Assembly: GCA_021613535.1 (NCBI GenBank)
Contig: CP075492.1
Location: 10,230,001-10,294,000 of the forward strand
DNA from: Adineta vaga
Taxonomy: Eukaryota > Rotifera
DNA length: 64,000 bases
Direction: 5' to 3'
Shown: positions 25,774-38,000 of the stretch, piece after piece
How positions within the stretch are numbered: the first letter of the stretch is position 1
How the letters are laid out: every line of letters begins with the position of its first letter
Translations under genes and position numbers: made by a program
The notes under the pieces: model-generated
Seen by the model: only the letters and a program-made list of their open reading frames with translations
Told to the model about the DNA's origin: nothing
Databases searched by the model: none

Positions 25774-26388
25774 TGTGTTTGATTTAAAAGCAAAACTGTT
25801 AAACTAGATTGAATCTTACATTTGTTCTTTTATCAAAATGTTTCTCTTTTCTTTTTTCTTTGTAATTCTTCTCCTTATCTAAATAATGGACGATTGAGTG
25901 AGAGAGAATTGTTTATATAATCACCTTGATCGTTCGATTGAAATAACATTTATTTCATTTTCAATTGCACGTATATATATATATATATACGTGTATCGAT
26001 TACATCACAATGTACCTCTCATTGAACCGATGAAATGTCATTGTTCGTAATAAAACTAATTCTTTCAGAAAGATAACATAAAAACTTTATATGATGTAAT
26101 AATATTCAAAACTAATCAATGGAAACAAAATTATCTGCATTGATTATATCTTATTCACAAACAAAAGTTAAGAATAATGTTCTTTTTTTTGAAGGTTAGT
26201 ATTCGAAGAAAAACGTTTGTATATCAAATTGGTAACAGCTGGATACGATGTTATATGAAGACAAAACTAGGACGTCATCCTTTCTATTCATTAAAGTATA
26301 TATATCGAATCTATTCATTGATGATACTATCTGCTAATTGTCATATTCACTAAGAGAATCACAGCTTGTTTATAATCAATTTCATCAA
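25774..26388. promoter_or_regulatory. Divergent intergenic region with an AT palindrome
   Basis: It lies between a leftward secreted-protein gene and a rightward membrane-protein gene, so it probably holds both promoters. A perfect 26-base palindrome (25968-25993) has CACGTA at its left end, TACGTG at its right end and an alternating TA core. Confidence 0.45.
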
Positions 26389-27759
26389 ATGTTTGATACA
26401 AGGGATGTGCGTGTAAGACATCATAAGGTAATAAAAATGATTTCATTTCGGAAAAGAAAATCTATGATTATTTCTCGTAGGTCAATACATCAACTGATTC
26501 AACAAGCAAACCTGCTCATCTTGTTCTTAGTACTGATGATTTTCATTCGAATGAAAAGGAACATGATGTTCGACTTATTACTCGAAATAAACATAATACG
26601 ATACAAATTATTTTTCTCATTTTTACAGCTCTAGTCTATCTTTTACATACACTGAGAGCTTATATACCAGAAACAATACAAATCAATTCTCGTAATTTAT
26701 CACATTCGATCAATCAATTAACTTTGTATCTGATTTTTCTTTTAGAATTCTGGTCAAATCTTGCTGTACGACCTATTACTCGTGTTTATTCATCGGATTT
26801 ACGACCAAATATCGTCATTGAAAGTTTAGTATATCGTTTAGCAGAAAATTGGCAGGTAAATTCCTTTTATTTATCTTCATTCATTATGTTCAATTCGTCA
26901 TTATTTTTAGACATTTTGGTTAATCTATATCTTATCATACATTTCACGACGCACTACTTTTGGATATTTATATCGTAATCCGAATATATTCAATTCTTTC
27001 CTATGTTTTCTTTTCATCAGTGCACTTTCATTACAAACAATAAGTCAATCATCTTCATCGTCAGAAGTATATCCATTTAATGATTATTTTGCTATTACAA
27101 ACTTTCATTCGATTTTACTTTTAGATTTCATGTGGATGTTTAGCTTTTAGTTTTATTCTTCTTACGATCACCTGTCGACTTGTTGCAGTGAAAGTATTTA
27201 GATATGATCATAAATATCGATCCATTGGCTTGTAAGTTGATCTTTCAAATTGATATTCATTTCGATGCTTTTCTTATTTAGAACAATCGATTCAATTATT
27301 CTACGTTATTTCGTATTGAATAGTCTTTTTCTTTATACAACTTCAATTGTTTATTCAACAATATGTGCAATCGTCGAATATATTGGTATTTATCTTGATC
27401 CACACGTTATATTATCGACAACGACAAGTTTCTGTACAACAATTGGCTTAATTATGATATTTTTTCTTCTCGTCATCTATTTTATTCTCGATCGATTTGT
27501 TTATGAACACGAATTTCGAACAATATGGACACCCTATGTTTTCATTACTTATCTTTTCCTTTGTCCACCATTACGTCAATCAGCTCTATTTGAAACAGAT
27601 TCGATTTCAAATGATGTCAATTATTATTTATTTTGGATGATATTTAGTAGTGCAGTTTTAATGATATTTATTCGATTATATCGACAGATTTCATCGAATT
27701 ATGGACAATCGAAAAAGAAAATACGTATTAGTTCACATATTGAACAGATTACTTCTTAA
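26389..27759 (+). CDS. Multipass membrane protein, family not recognised
   Basis: Five exons (26389-26427, 26481-26855, 26911-27066, 27125-27231, 27282-27759) splice in frame to 384 residues. After a hydrophilic N-terminal part of about 55 residues there are about eight or nine hydrophobic segments, for example IIFLIFTALVYLLHTL, FLCFLFISALSLQTI, CGCLAFSFILLTITC, TTIGLIMIFFLLVIYFIL and YYLFWMIFSSAVLMIFI. A basic tail (KKKIRISSHIEQITS) ends the protein. It has no GPCR, transporter or channel motif that I know. The start is the first in-frame ATG after an upstream stop; a further 5' exon cannot be excluded. It converges with MED16 (143 bases apart). Confidence 0.75.
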
Positions 27760-27902
27760 ATTTGATTTTTATGTTTTGTTTTATTTGAAATAAACGAGAA
27801 GAATATTATGGGATATTAGAATGTGAAATAGCGTATACTTTATTTTTTTTTTGAGATGAAATATAACGAATAAATAAAGATAATTGAAAAGAAAAGTTTT
27901 AT

Positions 27903-30849
27903 TTATCTGCCTGAAGTCGTTGTTAATGATTCATTTGTATTATTATTGCTATTATTATTTCCTATTGATGATGATCGTGTGTAGAATAAGAACAAACCAC
28001 CACATAAACATCGATTATTTAAACGATAACTTAGAAATGGATATGGTTTTGATTTGAATATTCGAGAAAAATTTGAACAACGTAAACATCGACGAAATGT
28101 GGCATTGGATGATAGAGACATTTTGTTTAAAGTAATGATATCAAATTTGATATCTTGTAAATTATCATCATTTAAAAGTGTACTACTATAGGATGATGAT
28201 GATTGATTATTTCCACTACCTCCTAATGTATCTGCTGTTATTGGACTTCCATAAAGATGAGCAGCAAATGCTGGTGCTTGTCCACGAATAAATGTTTGTG
28301 GTAAACGTGAATTTTGTATGAGAAATGGATATGGTTTTGGAAACATACCATCTGCTTTCGATTGTAAAGTTTCAATATCTAATACTGAGAATTCTTCCAG
28401 AAGAGATTCATCGAATGTACCTAATTTTTGACCTTAAATAGAAGTGAAGAAATAGTTTAGAATTACCACAAAAAAAAGTCTCGCGAAATATTACCTTCAA
28501 TTTTCTGTGTAAGTCTTGATAAACTATTATAAATATCTTTTAAAACATCCTTTTGTGGACTTGTATTTGTTGTTTGCTGTTGTGAATCTTGTGTTGTTGA
28601 AATAGTTTGTGAAACTGGTTGTATATGTGCCAATTTACTATAGGGAATCTTATTCATTTTATTTAATATATAAAAATAGATAATAAATTCTCTTAACCAT
28701 TGTATTTGTCTTAAATCATTAAAAAATTGTTTACATGTTAACCATTGTGGTATTTGTTGTAATTGTAAATAACCAATAAGATAAAAAATAATATCTGATA
28801 TCCAATTAATTAATGATGTAAATGATATCAATTGATAATGACGTGGATCAATGGTTGACAATTCTGGAGGTAATGGTTGATCACCGAGATATTTAATACG
28901 TTTCGTATCAATATTTTGAATAAATGATGATGGTTGTTGAAGAATTTCTTGAGCTGAATCAACAAAATTTCGATTCGTTGGTTCGTATATAAATAAACGA
29001 AGATAATCACGAACAATTAATAAAATATGGTAAACAAGTAGACTAGTTAAATGTTCACAACTTTCAATTGAAAAAGGTGAAGCAAGACGATGTAAATGAT
29101 AGAGACATTGTTTTAAACGAACAAAATAATTTCGTTTTAACTCAACTGTTAATTCATCATATCGTGCGACTAATTGATCAACAAGTTCATTGATTATCAT
29201 ATTATCATAATTTGAATTCGATATAAGACATGAAACATCCCATATATCACATGGATGAGGAAGTTGAACGATATATTGTTCAAATAAATGAATAAGAACA
29301 TTGAGCATGGATGGTGTGGATGCTTGATCAAGAGTTATTGTACGTAGAAGAACAATAACACCACTTTGAGTAAAACCAAGACAACATGAACCTATTGAAA
29401 GAATATGATTCGTTCATAATTATTTGATTTATTTTATTCTTACCTGATGATGTATGTTGAATACGAAGAAAATGTTCGGATTGATTGGCATTTGGTTGTG
29501 TAAATAATTCAGTATTATTCAATGGAAAACATTGTTCTTTACATTTTAAATTTAATTTATCATAAATTAATACTGATCCATCATTTAATGATATAAGTAA
29601 TTGTCGACCAAATTGACCATGAAAATCATTATCTTTAATTAATAATTGACTAGGTGATAGAGCGATTGAAGTAATACATGATTGAGGAGAATTCAATAAT
29701 GTTATAGATATCCATTCTTCTTGTTCAAGATTATATTCATAAAGATCAATTAAATCACCGGTTGATGAAGACATTTGCGTTAAAATACAATCATTACCAT
29801 TTCGTTGAAAATAATTTAAAGATTCTAATTTACCATAGCATGATGGAATACGAAAACCACGACGTCGACATGATATATACGATACTTTGGGTTCATATGC
29901 TTCATAATGAACGACAAAAAAATGAACAAGAGCACCTTGTATACGTTCACCAAGAATAACATTAAAACCTTTATCTGTTGCAGATATATCACCTAGAGAA
30001 ACACTTAATGGTTCAAATTGAGAGAGAAAATAACGATAAGGTGCTGATGATCGATTGAGTGGTAATGTATGTATCTATAAATAGAAGAATCGTTTCATTC
30101 TTGAAAATATTCTTGATAAGAAAATTTTACCGTTCCCGATGTGGTTACACACACAAAATTGCCTGTATTGAGAGCATATGATAACATTGGCGCTTGAGTC
30201 TCTTCTTTACCATAGAATAAGGAATCTTTTTTTTCAAGATTAACAATTATCTATAACATATTTTATAATAGTTTTTAATCTTCAATAACAAAAACAACTC
30301 ACGGGATCTTCATGAAAAACATATTTTGCAATAAGAATATCTTCATTTGTTTCATATTGATATACATTATCCATTGTATTGATACAACCATTCTAAATAT
30401 AAGAGTACGTATTCAAAAAGAGATAGAATAATTAGAAAATATATAATTAACCTTCATTTTAAATATACGACAAACACCGGTTTGATTACATACAAGTAAA
30501 TGTGTTCCATCAAGACTCCAAGTAAGATGAACAATGGGTACATTCGATGTAGCAATTAGACCAAAATGCCAGGGTTGTTCAAGTGAACATATATAAACAC
30601 AGAATGATGATTTTGCTGCTTGTTGTAAAGGTCTACGATAACAAAAGACTCAATGGATGTACAATTGAAAAAATAAATTTTAACCTACGTAGAAACAAGA
30701 TGTGGACTATATTTTAATTTACTAGATGGAAATAGATAATAACATGAACAAGCGAGAATATTCATACAGGATATATCCATAGCTAATACACGTTCAAAAT
30801 CTTCACCATCATTCGTCATTTTCACATCAACTGCATATACAATTTCCAT
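27903..30849 (-). CDS. MED16: Mediator complex subunit 16
   Basis: Tail-module subunit of Mediator, linking activators to RNA polymerase II. Seven exons (30849-30689, 30632-30452, 30392-30303, 30250-30131, 30074-29444, 29391-28495, 28432-27903) splice in frame to 869 residues; human MED16 is 877. The N-terminal half has WD-like repeats (HLTWSLDGTHLLVCNQTG; LLISLNDGSVLIYDK). The middle is helical (NYFVRLKQCLYHLHRL). The C-terminus keeps the family zinc-like cysteine motifs (FRRCLRCSNFS and NNRCLCGGLFLFY). An Asn/Ser-rich tail follows, which is not typical of vertebrate MED16. The length match and C-terminal motif make the call strong. Confidence 0.93.
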
Positions 30850-32468
30850 GTTCAATATTGCGTTTTCTCTACGTTAACTCAAAGTCAAGACAAGAAAGAT
30901 TTTGTATTTGAACAAAGTTAAACTTCATTCATTCATTTCTTTTTTATGTTAAAGACCAAACATATTATTTGCCTATTCCAATAGCAAATAGTTTTAATGT
31001 CACTAGTTGTCATGAAAAGACAAGAGAAAACACAACACACACAATAATCAATTCAATTGTTAATTATGGCTTAATTCGAATTAACATATGCTGCACATTT
31101 TGTTCTATTGTTTCCTTTCTCTTAGTATTTAATTCGATACATTGGATTTAGATAATACTAAGAACATCTCAATAGATGTTTTTGCGTAGAAAGATTTTAA
31201 GATTTCAATCGTACCGAGTACCAAGATATCAGATTATTCTTTTCATTCATAGACAAAAACCTATCAAGAACGTAATAGAGTATCCTAGATACACATCAGT
31301 TTCTATGTTCAACAACTAACGATGATAATTTTCTTAATTAATAAAGAGTACATTTAGTTCGATTCGATTCATCATCTTTCATGTTTATTAATCAAATCTC
31401 TATTTATTTGCATACATATAAATAAGATCCAAGAAGTTCTTAGTAAGACCTATGAGTACTATTTTCTCGAATAGTTCAAAGAGAAAAACATATTGAATGC
31501 ATTCTCTAAGTTCAATTTTGTTGGCATCTGATCGAGAAAATACGGTCGATAAATAATATTTTACACCAAAAGGTTAAAAGACAAAAAAGAAAAAATTCAT
31601 ATGGTATAAATTATGATTGTTATAGTAAAGCAAAACCTATGGAAATGATTTTGGAATTATTCACTAGCTTTTAAAGATCAATGTTTATATTTATTCTATA
31701 AATATATGTATTTGATAATGGAATTATAAATAGCTAGTATATAGAAGTCAAGTTCATGCACTCCAGAAAAAAAAACAAGCTTTTGATCTATTTAGTAAAC
31801 GATGAAAGACTTTAGACAATTTTACATCCAATCTCGTCTTTCATTAAGTATATCATACTACCGATAATTTCCGGCGGAAATGTGTAACATTCTGTTGTCG
31901 ACATCAAAGATAAGGATTAATCAGTACAAAATCTTCTTACTGACATTTAACTAAAAATATAAACATCTGCATATAAGATTGCTTTGATCAAGTCATTCAT
32001 CTATTTTTCTTTTGATTTGAAAAGAAATAATAAGCATCTAGTTAATCTTTCATTTCTATTGAAAAATCGAACCGGAAAGAACTAATGATTGATGATATAC
32101 TTTCTTGGTCTAATTACTTTTAAACATTCAGACAATCAACTCCCGTGATGTTTCACACGTCATCGGAAACAAAAGACATTAGTTTTCTTCTTGTCTATAC
32201 GTGTCAATCGAACAATGTATGGTATCTTGAAGCAAACAAAAGCTCCGTTAAGCATCTTCATAACATCATTCCTTTGAAACGAGAGAAAAATGTCAAGAGT
32301 AACTACTGAAAAAAAAATTATGTGTGTGTGCGTAATTTGATAATGACAACAAGAATTTAGATGGAATTATTTATAACAAAAAACATTTCTTCTGTGAACT
32401 TATGATATAAACAACATTAAATGACAACAATTAGAAGATGAAGATGAAGAAGAAGAAGAAGAGAATTC
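30850..32468. other. Intergenic region (1.6 kb)
   Basis: It lies between MED16 (start on its left) and the GPCR (3' end on its right), both leftward. No exon supported. A GAA/GAT-type purine tract is at about 32437-32463, just beyond the GPCR stop codon. Confidence 0.6.
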
Positions 32469-33777
32469 TTAAACCATGACAATTGATTTCATATTTACAG
32501 TTGTACTTTCACCACCGAGAACTAAACTTCCAATATAAAATCGTGATGAATGTCTTCTTGATGATCTACGATCAGCTGCTGATGGACATAATTTACAACC
32601 ATGTCTTAACATATATAAACGATTACGAAATTCTTCTCTATAGATACGAGATAATAAACAATTTGTATAGAAACGTGATGCTGATATTAAATACCATGAA
32701 AGATAGATTAATATAATAATTAAACGTGCAACAGTTGATTGGGCAACAAATGAAGAATATTTTTCAAATAGATAAGCTATTTCAGTAATGATATGTACAA
32801 GAATAAACGGTGCAACATTGATAGAAATTAAAATCACCATTTGTCCATCCATACGTGAACGACGTCGATGAGAATAGATTAAACGATTGGATTTATTGAG
32901 ATATTGAGATGATGTTGGATTGTTATTTGTCGTTGTCGAAGATGGAGAACTAACAAATGAACTTGATAGACGACTTGTAATTGTTGTTGAATGACAACGA
33001 ACAACACTCTCTAATTTAAATGACGTTGACATATCGGTAAGTGCTTGTTGTTGTTGTGGTTGATCCGATGATGTTGATCTTCGAATTCGTTTTTTAAGAT
33101 TTATTGTAATTAAACATGTACGACTTATTGATATAAGAATAATTGCAATCGGTACTGTCATATACATTGTTATGTAAATCACATGAATAAATATTTCACA
33201 AGCGACATTCTTTTGTCCACACTCATCATTAATACATAAAAATGTATAGAGAACATTTTGAACTAGACTAGATAATAATGATACTAAACATAAATAGATG
33301 AAATTTGTTCGAGTACATAATCTTTGACTTCGTGTTGGCCATTCAACTTTAATCCAACGATCAAGAGAGATAAAAACAAAGATCCAAGAAAATCCAAAAT
33401 AAAGCTCATAATTAATTCTAAAAGAGAAAGATTCAATGACAATTAATCTAGAGACAAACACGAAAATTTTACATAGTAAAGAATCGACACCAGTGAATGG
33501 AAATTCCAAAGACATTGATTTGATAAATAACATCAAGAAAATATTGTAAACTTGCAAATAAATTAAAGATATCAACAAATGCCATGATTAAAAAGAGAAA
33601 TCCTGTCGAATGATGGCGAAGTTTTCTTGAACTAAATGTAATTATGGATAAAAGACAACCAGTATAACCAAATAAATAAAGTATAATACAAGTAAATGCA
33701 ATAAGAAAACGTAAACCGGGTATATGAACAGGTATCAGTAAAGCCACCGAAGTTGTATTATTCATTCCAATGCTCAT
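32469..33777 (-). CDS. Class A-like G-protein coupled receptor (orphan)
   Basis: Seven-transmembrane receptor of 417 residues from two exons (33777-33473, 33417-32469), joined in phase. A glycosylatable N-terminus (MNNTTS) comes first. TM1-2 contain FGYTGCLLSIITFSSRKLRHHSTGFLF; TM3 ends in SLDRW, a variant of the D/ERY motif. A long third intracellular loop is Ser/Thr/Gln-rich. TM6 is MVILISINVAPFILVHII. TM7 reads WYLISASRFYTNCLLSRIYR, lacking a normal NPxxY. The C-tail is rich in Arg and Ser. Overall style resembles invertebrate peptide-receptor-like rhodopsin-family GPCRs, but the ligand is unknown. Confidence 0.86.
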
Positions 33778-35093
33778 TATGAATGATTTCTCTTATATGA
33801 GAACAGATCTTTACATAAAAAGAAAGCAAAAGAATGAGAGAAAGTAACGGATGTTATATGGAAGGAACGAAGCGGAAAAGGAGAGATAGAAATCTCGGTT
33901 TCTTTCTTTCTTGTTTTTGCTCTCTCTCTCGTTCTCTCCATCAATTAGTCTCACGAGAATTCGAAATGATAGACAAATACAGTTTATCATAATTTAACAC
34001 TTTCGCTTGAATAAAATTTCTTCTAAATAGATACCAAAACTCACGTCTATTCTTTTACAACAATCTGTATCTTTATTCAAATCATTGAACTAAAAATAAG
34101 TAACGCTTGTCGACACGCGATTATAATGTCAAGAAAAAACAAAAAACACGCATAGTCTATATTTTTGAAAAAAGAAAACTATTCTCATGTCAATCATGTG
34201 CGTAAGTATTCCTACGCAAAGTACTTCAATCAGACAGGGATGTACTATTTTAGTTCAGTCCATCACACAATGACATGTTTTGGTTTAATTTTTATGTCTG
34301 TCACTCTACATCTCATTGTCGACCGACATATCTCTTCAAATAATTACATGTACAGGACTAAAGAAATATTTTTATGGTTTATCTATAACTTTGTCATGTA
34401 ATTAAATCAAGATTTGCTCCTATTCGTCGGTATATATATATATATCTGATCTCGAAAAATTGTCATTGAATATTCAATCCAAGTATTTTCTATCTTAATT
34501 GTCTATGATAAAATTTTTGTCAAGATATTTTCAAAAGAACAAAGAAAAAAAGTTCTATGAATAAATCATTCTTTCTTTTTATTAACGTTTGAAGAAAAAA
34601 AAAACTAAATATGTCTTTTTTAAAATTGTTGAGTGGGTACAAATAAATAGATCATATATAAATTGAACCACAATGAACCATGAAAAATATGGCATTATCT
34701 GTCTATCAGTTGATTATAACTGTCATTTACACATGGTTGTCGTCATCATTATAGCCTGAAGTGAAATAAAGAAGAAAAACTAGAGAGGAAAGCGATGAAT
34801 ATTGTAATATAAGTTCTTAGAGAACATGTTTTTCCTGTTAATATATCCATTCGATATTATTGGTAGCTATTTATTTAAGTGCCAGAAAACCCGTCACGTC
34901 AGATGATTTTATGGAAGATTGACAGATAGTCTCATTCTTATCAAATATCTTCAGGCTAGTTAGTTTTATATACTTTGATTCTCGTCTTTTTCTTCGACAA
35001 GCGTCTGATTCAGTTCAATGAGAAAACATCTTTAATGTTTTATTATTTGTACAACAAGAACATAACATAAAGAAAAACAAAATCTCATAGTGT
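33778..35093. other. Intergenic region (1.3 kb)
   Basis: It holds the GPCR promoter side (33.8-34.1 kb, with a (TC)n tract at about 33920-33940), a short (TA)n near 34430-34445, and the 3' UTR of DHX34. No gene supported. Confidence 0.6.
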
Positions 35094-38000
35094 TCAATGT
35101 TGATGTGTTGCACGATGTCGTAAGATTTCGATACTTGTTAATTGCATTGTTTGATCACATATTTCACAGTAATAATCTTTTGCTGTTGGAACTGGTGTAG
35201 CCGTTGTACCAGTTAATGTAGTTAGATTACTTAAAATAGTACTTTTATCTAATTTTGTTTCTTTGGATTTTAAAATTGGATTGTCATCATTACGTAAAGC
35301 TAAAATGAACAAAAGAAGAAAATTAATTCAAAACTTTTCCAAGAATGAATACAAGAAATTTATCCAGGTATTAAATAGAATGAATCAAAAAAGAAAAATA
35401 ATCTTGTGATAAATCATTAATATGCTCATTGTTTGTCTATAAATAAAATAAGGAAGTATGCACGATAACACGAAATAATAATAGGAATTATATGCTTATG
35501 AAGTCCTAGAAATGTACACATATATATATAGACAAACTTTCGTGAAATTATCTAGAGTTAATTTTAAGAATATATCCGTTAATAGATAATTAATTCTTAT
35601 TGATAAAAGCAGACAAGCATAAATAAATTCATGCTTGAATATGAATTTCCTTATTAGAATCTGCCGATCTATATTTATTTCTTATTCACTGGGTGGTTTA
35701 ATCATCTTAAATACGCATTTTTTTTCTTGTCATTAAGATGAACAATCTGCCCCTGTAAGAGATGTTCTTCTATTAATAAGATTTTAATCCAGAATAATAA
35801 GAATTATTCTTGAGAAGGTTCTTACAATTTAACTGACATTGATTCTCATGTGCAACACGTTCGGCAACTGTCACAAGAATATCTTCATTACAATATGGAC
35901 AAGTCCAATGTTTTTGCATTGTTGCACCAGCATATTCTGACCAAAACGATTCTTGATCATCATGTGATCGTAAACTAAATGAAACTAGTATTTAAATTCG
36001 AAGTTTAAATATATGTATATTTCTTACCAATTATAAGTTAAATACTCATTGATTTTGTTACTTTCTTGTTTAATATTCATCTCTTCATCCTCATCTTGTT
36101 CTTCTGTTTCTTGAGAATTTCGTCGATATATTGTGTCTAATTCAGCTACATAAAAAGAAGAAAATTTTGTTTTTCTAATTGAAGAAATTGTTCATTACCT
36201 GGCAGAACACGACGAATAGTATAGAGACAAGAATTATCGAGAAATTCTGTCATTTTTATCGAAAGTAAATGTTGTAATTCATATGTTCGTGGTTTTGAAA
36301 CCAATTCAATATCGATCGATTTATTTAAATCTATAAATTAAAAAAGAATTTTTCTTTCCTTGAAAACAATACAAGGACATTATACCTTGTAAAGTTAATT
36401 GAAGTAGAAGATCTCGAGCATTTCGTAATAATAAAACAGATGATATAATACTCTGTGCTGCTTCCGAATCTTCAAATGTTATTTCAAGCCATTGATCACA
36501 AAGTACACGAGTAAAATCATTATTTGTTTCTAATGTTGACGCATAAAGAAATAATGTTTGCATGGCAGGTGAACGCATGACATTCATAATATAAGGTTTA
36601 TTCGTCTCAATTAATGTACTAAATTAATGAAACAATTCATTGTTCAGATAGATTAAATTAACGTTAAAACACGTTTACTCTATTTATCTAAGAAGTTTTT
36701 TTTCTTCTTCTCTTTCTCAAGTAAGTGCATAAGGAAAAGATCTAAGAGATTTTTGTATGACGTCAATGGAAAGTTTCATATTATCTTTTCGAGTGTGCAT
36801 GACAAGTAGAAAGTAGCAATATGTGAAAGAGTAATAAGCACATTATTAATTATCTTTTCCAAATGTTTCTGATAGTCTAGGTGACAGACATATTAATAGT
36901 AAGATAATTAACAACAGAGAATTTTCTATACTTACACATAAACAAGAAGTTCATGTTGGTTACTGAATACTTGTTTTTTATTATTCGAACTCGTTATCGT
37001 TTTAGTTGACGTTGGTGGAAGAAGATTGTCAGGATCATAGGTAAAAACACTTGTTGGATGAAGCACCACAAATTGTTTCGTCTAAGTGTAGAGGAAAATA
37101 TGAAATGGTTTTTAGATAGCTGACGTTATTGTATATACTTTTGTATGAAAAAATTGATCACAATCTCGTTTATAATTATTGAATTCATCAGCAATGGCAA
37201 CTTGCGGATATAAACCAGAACAAAGAATTAATTTAAGCATATTGATATCTTTTGAATGATAATTTTGACTATCTGTAGACATTTCTTTCAAAGCTGTTAT
37301 ATCATTGATTAAACGAAATTCAATATCACGAATTTTATCAGTTGTTTTCGGCAATTCCTTTTTCGAATAATCATCACCATGATCATCCGTCATTGAACTA
37401 GTGGTAGATGAATCCTATTTGAAAAAAGATAAACAAGCAAATCAAAAATCTTCGTTCTATAAAGATTTTTTTTCATTCGTTTTTACTTCTAATTTCAAAA
37501 ATTTTCTTTGTTTTGATTCTTTATCATGTTCAGATCTAAGATCTTTTAGTTGTTGTTTCTTTCTCCAATGTTCACGTTTTTCTAATGTTGTTCGTGTTTT
37601 CGATTGTCGATAATCAATTTCAAGATTATAATCCTGCAAAAAAAAAGTATACAGAGAGAATTCTTTACTAAATGTTAACTTTTGATTCATACTCGAAGTA
37701 TATCTTGAAATTGTCGACGAAGTTTAGTAATATCATAGAGACGTTGTTCTTCAACACCTCGTCGTTTACACCATTGACGTGTATTTTGTCCATCGGATTT
37801 CACCTATTTAATATTTACAACGAAACAATTAGATTTAGAATAGAGTTGAATGTTTATTATACATAAATCCATTCATCGAATAGATTAAGTAAAGTAAACG
37901 GATCACCATGTTTAGACATCATAGGTCGACGACGTGTAATTGTTTCTGGATCACATTGAAGAAAACTAAGAAATGGTGATTGAATACTTAATGCCGATGC

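Noticed and set aside
30969-31151. Open frame with one hydrophobic segment in the MED16-GPCR intergenic region
   Set aside because: No ATG at the start of the listed frame, no splice partners, and composition like surrounding AT-rich DNA.
34165-34401. 78-codon plus-strand open frame
   Set aside because: Isolated, no domain, no splice context, and no support beyond an open frame.
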